DNA from: Chamaecrista fasciculata
Taxonomy: Eukaryota > Streptophyta > Magnoliopsida > Fabales > Fabaceae
NCBI GenBank assembly: GCA_003254925.1
Contig: QANZ01042174.1
Span: 1-64,000 of the forward strand
Direction of reading: 5' to 3'
Length of the DNA: 64,000 nucleotides
A program made the translations under genes and the position numbers. Positions 22,787 to 33,996 of the stretch are shown here, piece by piece. Position 1 is the stretch's first letter. Every line of letters begins with the position of its first letter. The notes under the pieces are model-generated. The model was not told the DNA's origin. It ran no database searches and saw only the letters and a list, made by a program, of their open reading frames with translations.

Positions 22787-25700
22787 TCAGAATAACTGGA
22801 AAAACAGACTAGTAGAGCCATCTCCAAATGATCTAAGATCTGCAGGTTTTACTAAAGCCCGGCACAACGGGCAGGTCCTTTCCCTCTCAAACCTGACAAA
22901 ATAAGATACAATCAGCAGCCAACATAAAAGGATGTAGCAACAAAGAGGAATTGGAAAAGTGCACAGGTTTTTCCCCAAGGGCCTGAGGCATCAGATTAGG
23001 GAAAATTTTCCCCCAACAATATCGCAAATAACTTACACAAGGATCTATCTATGCATATGAACTATGACGACAAAGACAAAGATCACGAGAGCCAAAGTAC
23101 ATACTAGCAATCATCTATTAATGCACCTAGGTAGCAAATTCAACAGAAAAGCAAATGACAGGTGCAGATCATAGTGCAGAACAGTAGATAAGGAAAACGG
23201 TACCATTCAGATACACAGTCTTCGCAGAAGATATGTTTACAACTGAGTAAGATTGGGACATGCATCTTTTCCTGGCAAATAGCACAAAGATCACCAACTG
23301 CATTGACCTGCATGCATCAGATAGATAACTTAAAATACATGTACAACTTGGTAAACCCAGCCATATTCGTCCGATAGGGAAATCTAAAGACAGTGAGATC
23401 AAGATGCAAAAAGAAATAACTCTATTGTAATTGGGTTTTGGTGATTAATTAATAGTAGAGAAAACCGATTAGCACATTCTGCCCACTTGCTTGACTAATC
23501 AAACCAGACTTGAAGCGGTATTTTAAAAACGGTAAGTTGGTTACTACTTTAGGGTTTAGAGATTAATTGGGCAATGCCAACTGTTAGAAGTCAAGATTTT
23601 ATTTATTAGAGTTAGTTGGTTAGTAGAATATTAAATGTGGTAGGTGTTGTTGGTGTCTTTAAATATGTGTCAAGTCCCATTGTAATGTAATAATTCAAAT
23701 CAATTCCAACAAATCTAATCAATTAAAAACCAATCTAATCTATTCAAATCTATTCTACTAAATTTAACACCAACTATAAATCAAATGTACCTGCTCTGAT
23801 GTGGCATAAGCCCCATAGTGCACTTCTTTACGTGACAATGCCTTCACTGCAGCAAAGAAGGATTGCACCTGAAAACCATCATATACATAAGATAAGAGTA
23901 AAAGCAAATATAGTGGCAGAATATAATAACTCAGAGAATACTCCTGAAATCCAGATAGTTTTAAAAATATCAAGGAAGAACTTCACTTTATTTTATACAT
24001 TTGTGGATAAAAGATGAAATTAATCTAAAAAGAAAAGAAGAATAGAGAAGCAATTAATATGAGCCAGCTAAATGACTTCATGATATTTTGAGACTTCTCA
24101 CTTCAAACCAGTAATTTAACAGAGAAAATAGATGAAATTACCATCAAACTTCTTGTTTGTTTCAAAGAGCCTTATTTAGACACACAGACAGATGAAGAAA
24201 CTTTCCCCCCAAAAAAAATGGAAAAAAAAAAAATTGAATCAACAACATATATTTTTAAAGACTAATAATGCACCTTTTCAACAACAGATGTTAGCTTAAA
24301 TGTAAGATATAATCCTGTCATCAATGAAGAGAAGAGGCTTCCATATTCTTTGTTTAAGAAGAATCGATACCACACTGGTGTTGGCAACAATGAACGGTAT
24401 AGAAGAAGTAGGTACTCAACTATAGTCAGCATTTGCCCCTGTTGAATAATTGATACTACAGTCAGAATGTGATAACTAGTAAACATATAAGGGAGATTAT
24501 GATTTCTAAACCAAAAATCCAGAAATTATATTACACAAGAAACTAAAAGCAAATTCATTTTAAAAGTTTAGCTGGCCAACATCCTATTTTTCCCAAAACA
24601 AAAAAATTAAGATTCAATTGGCCCTTGTGCTTTATATTATTACCTTACCTGCTTACGATAATTTCGGCCTCTGCCATTCTTGTAATACATCAACAAAATA
24701 CACTTCACTACCATTCCTGCCTGGCGGACCAAAGCATCTGAAGTTTGTAAGAGAGAATAGCAATACAATGAGAAAAAAAAATTCCAAATTCCAATATCAT
24801 ATCAACAAAGGAGAAAATGTCATAATCTGCAACTACCCAACTAACGAACATTAGAGAATAGTTCTGTTCCATATGCATAAGAAATCACAGGGTAATTGCA
24901 AGCTGAAATGTTAGGCAAAATATGAAAAAAGCATGGAAAAGGTCTAAAAGTTATCCTTACTGCCAAAACACCTTCCCTGTATACAATTACCAGAAAGTCA
25001 AGAAAAAAAAAACAGCATAGCACAAATATTTCCTAGAAATGTAAAAGTACAATATTATACTGTTAGGAACTTGGCTAGTGTGGAGAAACACACCATTCAC
25101 CATGATGATGAAAATAGCATGCCAGAAAGGAGGTATATCTTTGGGAGGAAGCATGGCCAAAGGATATAACATATCACTATTTTGACACCACCAATAAACA
25201 CCAACCACGTGCAGAGCAAATGCAATAGAAATGGCAATTAGTATAGGGACTTTCCTCTCTCCCTGCAGCAACCAATAACAAGAAAACTAACTGAGACGAG
25301 CTTAGAGTGACAACAAAAGATTGTTTTGCATCCCTTCAAATTGAAAAGAAAAATGCATTGACTACCAAACCTTCAGAGCTGTCTGCTTCCGTAGAATGTC
25401 ATTTGACTTGAAGAGGACAGCAACAATCCAAATTGTAATAAAAAAGCCTGTAACTCAAAGAATGACTAAAGTAAATTGAATGTCCTAGCATACAATGGAA
25501 CACAAAATAGAAATTGCATGGATTCTTGATTCTTCTATATTGGAAGAATATAATGATTGATACAGTGATATGAAAAAAAAACCTCAATCTTTTTCCTATA
25601 GTTTGATTTCAATGAAGCAATATGCAGAGAAAAACCACAGGTTAAGGTTACAAAGAAAAATTTAGCACAGACGGTGGCAAGACCAAGTGCCCCAAATGGA

Positions 25701-27103
25701 TCAAATAAGCCTAGGTTAAATATTTGAACTTGTCTACAACACAACCGAAACTCCGTCAAATTACCTTTACTCACTTCACAAGAGGATACACTACAGTACA
25801 TGATTTAATACTTCTTTGATTCACAATACAACTACCAGATGGATAGACGTCTAATCAATTAGACGAGCCAGAGATCAATTATCAGCAAAGTAAAATGGCA
25901 ACAAAGCAACAATGATAGTCTCCCGGAACCAGATGCCATCTTAATTAATTTCTGTCACCATCTCATATCATTATTCGTTCACAACAAGTACAATGAAGTA
26001 CTTGACTCTTGAAGCACTCTCTTCAATCAAACTTTATCCCATGAAAGTATCAAATTAATTATTCTATCAAAAAGAAAAAAAATATATCAACGGAGATTAA
26101 GAAATCATAATACACTAATACCAGCTAAATTTCAGCCTAGCAAGGATAGAATCATCAATTATCAACTACACAAGAGTGTTCCCTTTTTCCAACAACACAT
26201 GAAAGCAAGTACAACGAAGTACGTGACTCTTGAAGCACTCCAATCAAACTTTATCCCATTCAAGTATCAAATTAGTTAGTCTATCAAAAAGAAAACATAT
26301 ATATATATATATATATATATATCAACAGAGATTGAGAATGAGAAATCATAATATACTAATACCAGCTAAAGTTCAGCCTAGCAAAAATAGTATCAAGTAT
26401 CAACTACACAAGAGTGTTCCATTTTTTCAACACAACACATTGGAATTACAATTTACAGAAATCAAAAGTAAACAGTTTCCAACATCAATGTACCTCGCAA
26501 ATGCTGGCGAATGAAGACAACCAGCAATAGTAAAGAGAAAGGCAAGACCTGCTCAATCCAGCGAGCAGCCTGCTGAACATCGTATCTCTGATAGGGAGAA
26601 GAATCCCTAGCATTAGTACCACCACCACCACCACCACCACCAACACCAACTCCTTCTTCACCAGCCTCTGCATCGGAATTTGCATTTACAGATTGCGAAA
26701 CGCCCTCTCCTTCTGAACCACGCTCAGTCCTGGAATGCTCCTGATTGTCCGAAGATGGAGTAACCGACGCGGATTGCGCCGATTCCGACACTTCATTCTG
26801 GTCCCTCTGTTGATCGCCGGAGCCGAGAATGCTGATGGAGACCTCGCCGTCGCCGTTCGTAACCGCGGCGGAAGCCGCCTCCTCGAGGCGATCACGGAAT
26901 CCAGAAGAAGAAGAAGAAGAGAGACGGTAGTTATTAACCAAGGGTTCAGCGTCGTCGTCGTGGTGATTATTGGACCTGGTTCGCAGAATCCCGAAATACT
27001 CCAACAACAACGATAAAGGAGCCTGAATTATATGAGAAGCAGACGGAATACCGTATCGATTCGAAGAAGAAGAAGAAGTGAAGATGTCGGAGGACGCTTC
27101 CAT
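22787..27103 (-). CDS. RNFT-type transmembrane RING finger E3 ubiquitin ligase (At5g01960-like)
   Basis: Eight exons on the minus strand, in coding order 27103-26494, 25447-25371, 25262-25094, 24737-24649, 24438-24274, 23868-23791, 23307-23204, 22892-22787, giving 465 aa with consistent phases. Residues 1-175 are Ser- and Gly-rich and probably disordered. Four or more hydrophobic segments follow ([52 protein letters not shown]). The C-terminus has a C3HC4 RING: C404-x2-C407-x11-C419-x-H421-x2-C424-x2-C427-x10-C438-x2-C441. This matches human RNFT1/RNFT2, endoplasmic reticulum membrane ligases. The plant protein is presumed to ubiquitinate membrane or misfolded proteins; the substrate is unknown. 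All zinc ligands are present. Intron 1 (25448-26493) contains a local duplication. Confidence 0.9.
25985..26445. repeat. 231-bp tandem duplication in RNFT intron 1
   Basis: The block with GACTCTTGAAGCACTC, TAATACCAGCTAAA and CAACTACACAAGAGTGTTCC occurs twice, starting at about 25985 and 26216. The copies have diverged and the second contains a TA run (about 26298-26322). It lies wholly in the intron. Confidence 0.8.
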
Positions 27104-27771
27104 ACGCGTGATTGCCCTAACCCTAATTAATTAATTAATCAAGAAACGCAACAATCATCAGAATAAATAATGACATTGCAATACTGTACTAGAGTGTACG
27201 CATAGATAAATACAGAGAAAAGAAACGAGGATTAGAGAATCAAAGCGGTTAAATTGAGAGTGACCTTGGGGGTTAATCAAAGGATACGTATCATTTCAGA
27301 AACCCCAAACGTAAGAGCAAAGCTTAGGCGAGATGAAATTAAAAAAGAATGGAAATTGAAAGAGAATGAATGAATGTATGAATATTGGAATGGTGGGGTT
27401 GGCAGATTGCAGAGGCTTTCGTTGATTTCTTTCTGGTTCGCACTGTGGAGGCCTAAGCTCAGAGTGAGAGAGAGAGAAATGCCAAAAGACAAAAAGGAAC
27501 AAGAAGACGAAGAAAGGAGTGAGTGAGGTTGATCTTATGTTATTGTGTCCTAAACTCGCATATTCATTTCCCAAAAATAGAGAAATGTTTATGTTTTGCA
27601 AAAGTCTCAAGTTGAGATCCTATGGGACACTTTTAAATTCATCTTTTATTTTTCATTTGTTTTAGGTTGATCTTGTATATTTTCATAATATTTTAAATTA
27701 GTCTTAAAAATACTTTTGAAACGCGATTTGATCTTATTTACTAGATATCTTAACAAGACAGAGAAAGAAGT
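27104..27771. other. RNFT 5' flank and intergenic DNA
   Basis: Directly upstream of the minus-strand RNFT start. There is a TTAATTAATTAATTAA run near 27125 and purine-rich sequence (pyrimidine-rich on the coding strand) to about 27530, which fits a 5' untranslated region and promoter. No further gene was seen. Confidence 0.4.
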
Positions 27772-28394
27772 TGATGAACTAGGATTTGGCCGAGGGTCAT
27801 CTCCGGGTTCAACGCAAGATTTTCCTTCAAGATAATGAACCACAGGGGGTCTCCCCTGTGATTCACCTCCGAAGCTTAAGTTAGTATTGAGGTAAGAATA
27901 TGAGCTAGCATGAGTAGCGTGAGTAACGTACCTTTTCCAGGGTTATCATCTTGTATTTATAGGCTCATTGAGGAGAGTCTATTTAAGGAAACTTCCTTGA
28001 TTGTAAGAAGAGATATCTTCAGTGATATGGAGGTGAATCATAATCTTTCCTATTTCATGTAGGAAGATAATGTTTTGCCAATTAAGGATCTATGAATCAC
28101 TATTTTCTTATTTGCGTAGGGCGCCTTTATGGCCAAGACAGAGTCTATGGGAAGGATCTCTGAGGGATCTGTCTTGATTGACAGCGGATCTTGGTTGATC
28201 CTTGATTGGTTCAGGGAATGTTTCCTTATTCCTCGCGTCCTTATGCTCCGTGGGCGCCCATGCCCTCTATGGTTATGGACGTCCTTGCCTTAGCGGGGTT
28301 AAGGGCGTTCTCGCCCTACATTGTGGGTCTATGGCGTGCTAGGTCAAGGGCATCTTCTGCCAATTGGGCCTCCTGATTATTGGGCCTATTATCA
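27772..28394 (-). mobile_element. Solo LTR, probably Ty3-gypsy (623 bp)
   Basis: Flanked by identical 5-mers GAAGT (27767-27771 and 28395-28399). On the minus strand it starts TGATAATAGGCCC and ends CCTAGTTCATCA. A TATA box (CTATAAATAC on the minus strand) lies near 27960. Downstream of it are TACTAACTTAAGCTTCGGAG and a C-rich hairpin word, CAGGGGAGACCCCCTG, which parallel the layout of the 744-bp LTR at 2964. No internal region is present, so this is what remains after recombination between two LTRs. Confidence 0.85.
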
Positions 28395-28429
28395 GAAGTC
28401 TTCAAGAGTTAATACATAACGTCAAATTC

Positions 28430-28740
28430 GTCACATTTAAACTTCAAATGAGAGAGATGTGACCAATTTTATTTGTTTAACCATGAAATAAGTTACTCAC
28501 TTTTGGAACTCGATTTGTCCCCGTTTGTTGATGGTCCCAAATTACTCGTCAAAAGAAACTTGTAGCTCTGAATTTCTTGCATTTGAGCTTGAAATAAAAG
28601 AGATATCAAAATATTAAGTATTTTTTCGATCAATTTGAAACATTATAGGAATATATAGGACCAATCTGAAATAAATGAAAGATAAAGAACTAATTTGAAA
28701 CCTACCCCATACATAAGGGACCAATGTGAGACTTTGGCCT
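28430..28740. repeat. Dispersed repeat R1 copy
   Basis: Shares ACTTCAAATGAGAGA, CCGTTTGTTGATGG and GGACCAATSTGA words with the copy at 5500-5950. No coding sequence. Confidence 0.5.
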
Positions 28741-28775
28741 TATGTTTCTTGCGAATTGCGATTACAAAGTGCAAA

Positions 28776-29075
28776 CTCGGTATTGCTTTGTGAATCAAAT
28801 GAATGAATGAATTTTTTGGTTTCCCAAGGTATTCCCAGCTCGATGGACTCAGGACTAATCCTCCGTGGATATGAGCTCGGTATTGCTTTGTGAATCAAAT
28901 GAATGAATGAATTTTTTGGTTTCCCAAGGTATTCCCAGCCCGATGGACTCAGGACTAATCCTCCGTGGATCTGAGCTCGGTATTGCTTTGTGAATCAAAT
29001 GAATGAATGAATTTTTTGGTTTCCCAAGGTATTCCCAGCCCGATGGACTCAGGATTAATCCTCCGTGGATCTGAG
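28776..29075. repeat. Three exact-period 100-bp tandem units made from a SINE tail and its flank
   Basis: Units start CTCGGTATTGCTTTGTG at 28776, 28876 and 28976. Each holds flanking sequence with GAATGAATGAAT, then the 3' part of the S1 SINE on the minus strand, ending GTGGATMTGAGCTC. Only a few bases differ between units. The last unit runs straight into the rest of the SINE body. Confidence 0.9.
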
Positions 29076-29188
29076 CTCCATTTAAGGGTTTGTCGCTGGT
29101 CAATTGGTTGCTGCATACACAAGGCAGGGATCGAACCCCTGACACTTGCTTAAGCGACCTAGTGAGCTAACCACGACCAAGTTTGGTT
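29013..29188 (-). mobile_element. tRNA-derived SINE, family S1 (second copy)
   Basis: On the minus strand it reads CCAAACTTGGTCGTGGTTAGCTCACTAGG..., like the copy at 6525, with an intact B box GGTTCGATCC. The direct repeat AATGAATGAATGAATT lies at 29189-29204 and again at the far end of the tail. The tail is part of the triplicated 100-bp unit. Confidence 0.85.
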
Positions 29189-29204
29189 AATGAATGAATG
29201 AATT

Positions 29205-30755
29205 ACTGATGAATCGATCTGTGGCTGACAAGAACGTTTGTGTCGGAAACCTTCAATTCTGTAGTGTGTGTCGACTCTAATATGAAGGACACCACATAAC
29301 TAACATGACAAGCAATGCAAAACACATTTTATTAGTAAATTAATAATTTGATTTCTCAAAAATTATTTAATTGATAATTCAATTTCTTTTAAACTAAAAA
29401 ATACATTTTAATTTTTGAAAGAATTAAATAGTTTATTTATTGATTTTTTATAGATTAATGAATATATTATTTAATTTTTTCAGAAATTAATGAGTATAAT
29501 ATTTGATTCGTTCAGAGATTATTTACATATTTCAGATTTTCAGTGGTTAAATTGTTCACTTGGTAATTTTTCAAGAACCCAATCATTAATTTATTCCATT
29601 TTATAATATACATATGATGTATCTTCACTTTACTTCACCAATCAAATAAAAACATTTGTTAATATTATATATATATATGCATAAAAAACATTTTAAAGAA
29701 ATAATATAAAAAAATGTGTAAATATATTTTGATCCATAATGTTTATCCAAAGTTCTGTGATAGTCCCAAATATTTTTTTATTCCATTTTAATCCTTGATG
29801 TTTTTGAAAAAGTTTATCATTAGTCTCTAACTATTGAATATAATCATATATCTCTCGTTTTAAATCCAAATGTGATTAAATCATAGCTATGTGTTAAATT
29901 TGATCAATTTTTTCTATGTTCAATTGGAGTTGTCGACAAATACGGTCAAATTGGGTATGGAATTAGACTCACAAATGGACCGCTTCTTTCATGAATTTGG
30001 TCACATATCTCTTGTTTTAAGTCCGAATGCAACAAAATCAGAGTTACAAGTTACTCTTAACGAATTCTTTCTTTGTCTAATTGAGACCGTTGACAAACGA
30101 GACCAAAATGTTGAAAATTAATAGTGATGTTTTGACTAAACTTCAAATTAATCTTTTTTTTAAAAAAAATTTTTTCTCTTCATCTTTCCCAATTTTAAAC
30201 ACAAAATTCAAATACTTGAATCATCCTCATAAATTGTTCAAGAGTAAAAATACTGTTTAGTTTTTGATAAATCTGTATTTCTTTTATTTATTTATAAAAA
30301 GCATATAATTGAACTTTTGAATTTTAAAATATATTATTTATTCTTTAACTTTTTCATCGGAATATTTATTAGTTTTTACCAATATACGTTTCCAAAATTA
30401 ATAAATAATTAATTAGGTTTAATAAGAAACAAATTATATATTTTAAAAATTTGGAAAAAGTAATAAAGTATATTTGAATTTTGGAAAACTGAATGATAAG
30501 AAAATATTCCTTTAAGATTAAAAGAAAATATTTGGTACAAGTACATCCAAAATTAAAAATATCCATTGATATCAAAGTTCAAAGTCCGATGTAAAAGCTG
30601 GCATCTAACAAGACAGAACCGTGAAGGAGGTAAGGTCGTTGACTCTTTCTAAAATGTAAACAAAAATAAAAAACGAAATATATGAGCTTTATTAAGAATA
30701 AGAGTTTACTATATTTCTGCACCAAAAAAAAAAAATTTACTATATTTTCATTAGA
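29205..30755. other. AT-rich intergenic DNA with an R1 fragment
   Basis: No gene seen. An R1-like segment lies at about 29740-30130 (TATATCTCTCGTTTTAAATCC). The remainder is low-complexity AT sequence. Confidence 0.5.
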
Positions 30756-31233
30756 TTAGATGTTGTAAACCAAATAGAAAATAAGAATGAATACACAAAT
30801 TAGATCCTAAGAGACTTAATTCTTTATGAACTATATTATATATTTTATTGATGTAGCTCTTCAAGAGTTTATCCTCAAATCATATTATTATATAGGGTAA
30901 ATTATACAAAAGGACCCTGTGGTTTGACCCATTTTCAGATGGGGTCCCTGTGGTTTAAAGAGTGTCAGAGAGGGTCCTTGTGATTTGCTCCGTTAACAAA
31001 AAGGGTCCTGAGGTATATTTCCATCCAAAATTTAACGAAAATCTTGGCTAAAATACTAATTTAAGACCCTAACCATTAATTTTTATGCATTTGACTCCCT
31101 ATTATGCAATTTGAAAGAAACAAAATTAAAAGGGGATTATTATGCAATTTGAGCAAAACTTATTCTCTTTTAAGAAAATGTCAATCGCACACACAGTTTT
31201 CTTCCTCCTCTATCTCCACCTTCATCTTCTTCA

Positions 31234-31328
31234 AAGCCCACCGCCGCCGCCGTCCATCACTGTTTCCTCCGTCCGCCGCCTACACAGGACGGACGAAACA
31301 GTGATGGACGGCGGCGGCGGTGGGCTTT
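31234..31328. repeat. GC-rich palindrome inside the Pack-MULE
   Basis: Arms CCCACCGCCGCCGCCGTCC (left) and GGACGGCGGCGGCGGTGGG (right) enclose ATCACTGTTT / AAACAGTGAT and a short loop near 31270-31285. A third copy of the arm lies in the right terminal repeat near 32212-32240. Confidence 0.8.
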
Positions 31329-31841
31329 GAAGACTGAAGAGGTTCGTTCGGGCGCTTTATCCTACGCACTCCCCTCTGCTTATCCTGCGCTAATCTCGCC
31401 GGTTTCGGAGCCGAGATCTTCATCTACGCCTTCATACAATTATTTTCCTGCTCTCCCAGTCTTCTGCTGCAGTATATTGCCCTTTGATTTCAAGTACTCA
31501 TGGATCTGTTACACACTTCACTCTTAATTTTCCCTCTTAACCTTGCCCGTATAATTTCGTTTTCCTTATCGCGTTTGTATCAATCATCCTTTTCTTTTTT
31601 TTTTTAAGGAATATATATTTGATCTCTATTTCTTATAATTGGTTATGTTTTGGACCGATCCATGTTGGCCAGGATTTTAGTAGCAGTTTCCTCTGATTGG
31701 CGGGGATTGGTTGGATCCACTTCATTTGGCTTACCTGATTTGCTGACTTTTACGAACGTACATAATGCTACTAAAATATATCTTTTCCTTTGGGGTCAAA
31801 ATTACAAAAGAAATATATCAAATGAGAGAAGAATCACTGAC

Positions 31842-32143
31842 TTTATCTGCTCGTTAATTACAGATTCACACTCATCTTCATAGTTCTGACGAGCCAAAGA
31901 AGCCAGAGAAGCCATGGGAACAGCAAGCACCTCCTTCTTGATTTCCTCGAATGGCTCGAATATCATAATATGGATCGAAGTAGAATCTTTCTCAGAAGAT
32001 GCTTTCACCATGAGATTTCTTCTGATTCCTCTGTTCTTACCAAAACTCACAGAAAAACAAGAAGAAGATGAAGATGAAGAAAAAGTGTTCTTTTTGCTGA
32101 GAAAAGAAATAAAGGAGCAAACTTTGGACGATGAAAGAGCCAT
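31842..32143 (-). pseudogene. Captured 5' part of a plastid ferritin gene
   Basis: On the minus strand from 32143 the frame begins MALSSSKVCSFISF, a Ser-rich plastid transit peptide. Next is IFEPFEEIKKEVLAVP, the plant ferritin extension peptide, then LARQNYEDECESVINEQI, the start of ferritin helix A. Full plant ferritins are about 250 aa and store iron in the plastid; this copy stops about 100 residues in. A GT follows at the point (31841) where the match ends, which would fit a splice donor. The diiron-site residues further along helix A and in later helices are absent, so it cannot make a working subunit. It lies between the MULE terminal repeats. Confidence 0.85.
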
Positions 32144-32737
32144 TATGGGTATGAATCGAGGAATCTGGAAAATGGGTATCGAAAAAGTGTTTTTTTTTTT
32201 TATTTGCAGAAACAGTGATGGAGCGGCGGCGGTGGGCTTTGAAGAAGATGAAGGTGGAGATAGGAGAGGAAGAAAACTGTGCGTGCGATTGACATTTTCT
32301 TAAAAGAAAATCAATTTTGCTCAAATTGCATAATAATCCTCTTTTAATTTTGTTTCTTTCAAATTGTATAATAGGGAGTCAAATGCATAAAAATTAATAG
32401 TTAGGGTCTTAAATTAGTATTTTAGCCAAGATTTCCGATAAATTTTGGACGAAAATATACTTCAGGACCCTTTTTGTTAACGGAGCAAACCACACGGACC
32501 CTCTCTGACACTTTTTAAACCACAAGGACCCTATATGAAAATGGGCCAAACCACAGGGCCCTTTTGTGTAATTTACCCTATTATATATATTCACTCTTAC
32601 AATTTTATTGAAGGAAACCTATTTATATAGGACTCATGACATAATGGAAGGTGTGTAGGTTACAACTTACAAGTTATTAAGGGCACCATAATGTAAGAGA
32701 TGGTATGTGCCTAAAAACATACTAACGAGTAATGAAG

Positions 32738-33329
32738 TAGGGGGTGTTCAAACTTCGATTTGGATCAATTTTGACATTTTTTTCAACTGAATCGAACAGA
32801 TAGGATGACAATCAAAGTTATCCAATCAATCTAGTCATTTTGAGTCAATCAAACCAATCCAAACCGACTTCAATCAGTTTGGATTTGAACAGTCAATCGG
32901 TTTTCTATATCTTTATTAAGTTAAAAATCTAAAAAATACAAAATATATAAAAATCGAGAAAATATTAGAAAATGTGAATTGTGATGAAGGATGAAAGTTG
33001 AAGGTGAAGTGATGAAGGAAGGATGAGGTGTAAAATTATGAATTGTAAAATAAAAAATGAATAAGCTTGAGTATGAGCGACGACTAGATAAGCGAATATA
33101 AGAAATTAGGAAATTAGGTTTAGAGATATGAATATTGTTTTTTTAATATAATATAAATATTTAATTAAATTATTAATATAGTTCAGTTTGGTTCGGTCAT
33201 TTTTTGTTTTTAAAACCATCCGAACCAATTCAATCGGTTTTCATCCTTTTTCATCCAATTCAACCAACTAGATAATCAATTTTAGTTGGTTTTAATCGAT
33301 TCAGATTGGACTGGATCTGAACAGCCCTA
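32738..33329. mobile_element. hAT-type MITE, family H1-like (592 bp)
   Basis: The ends TAGGGGGTGTTCA and TGAACAGCCCTA are inverted repeats. The flanks AATGAAG and AATGAAAG are a near-perfect 8-bp duplication with one base lost. The interior carries repeated CCAATCCRAACC/GGTTTGGATT words. It is inserted in the solo LTR. Confidence 0.75.
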
Positions 33330-33348
33330 AATGAAAGGATGGTTACAC

Positions 33349-33530
33349 AGAAGTGGATCCTTTACATTCTTTTTGCATTTTTTGTGCATTTTATAGAGAT
33401 AAAGAAAATGGTAGAAAAAGAAAGTGTGGGCTCCACAAAATAATTAATATACGAGATTCACATTTTCTCTCTCTATCTCTTCATTTATCTCTCTAAAATG
33501 CAAAGAATGAAATGTAGAGGATTGGAATCC
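33349..33530. mobile_element. Foldback MITE, family B1 (182 bp)
   Basis: Both ends carry GGATCC-like and TACATTCTTT...GCATTTT text in inverted orientation. It is flanked by the identical 10-mer ATGGTTACAC (33339-33348 and 33531-33540). Relatives with CTCTCTC-rich arms lie at 40707-41414 and 42291-42405. Confidence 0.7.
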
Positions 33531-33996
33531 ATGGTTACACCAAGAATTTAAGGCCACCATCATAGAGAAAAAGTTGCATAAGAACCCATAGGTTATTGAT
33601 CTTTTCATGAATGTGATCATCCACATATTACATGCATACATATGTATGTTTACAATATTAGATTTATTATGAGAAAACTAACAACATGGTCCCTGAATTT
33701 TGGACGCTTTGACTGATAGGTCTTTGAATTTTGCGAAGTGTACAAGTCGGTCCCCAAATTTTCAAAACGCCATACTAATAGGTCCCTTTGTCAGATTACT
33801 GTTACAAAGTTGTAAAAGCACAAGAAATTAGTTGGAATACACCAACGTTGTCAATTCATGATACTCGCACAAGTCAATGTGAACTCGAAGTTCAAAGAAT
33901 AATACATTTGCAAAATGTAGCAAATCAGCTACCAGACAATTTTGTAGACACACAAAGGGTCACTAAATCACATGTTCCAGCTGCAAACATTCCTGC

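Larger units (their letters stand above)
30895..32578. mobile_element. Pack-MULE, family A, complete, with a ferritin gene piece (1,684 bp)
   Basis: Flanked by identical 9-mers TATTATATA (30886-30894 and 32579-32587), the Mutator signature. The terminal inverted repeats start GGGTAAATTA and run about 370 bases (to about 31265 and from about 32207). They include the GTCCTGAGGTATATTTC text shared with the elements at 3.9 and 63.2 kb. The interior has a GC-rich palindrome and a minus-strand ferritin fragment. The stretch 31327-31530 is open (66 aa) and unlike the arms, and may be a second captured piece. No transposase is present. Confidence 0.88.
30761..33657 (-). mobile_element. Solo Copia-type LTR carrying three nested insertions
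   Basis: The outer ends TGTTGTAAAC and GTTTACAATA are near-perfect inverted repeats flanked by identical 5-mers TTAGA (30756-30760 and 33658-33662). On the minus strand it shares CATTATGGTGCCCTTAAT and TCATGAGTCCTAT, next to a TATA box, with the 3' LTR at 38137-38428, so the two are related. Without the insertions at 30895-32578, 32738-33329 and 33349-33530 about 410 bases of LTR remain. It has diverged well from the 38.1-kb LTR. Confidence 0.75.

Noticed and set aside
28855-29145. 96-codon minus-strand frame
   Set aside because: It reads through the triplicated SINE tail, and its internal protein repeat simply mirrors the 100-bp DNA repeat.
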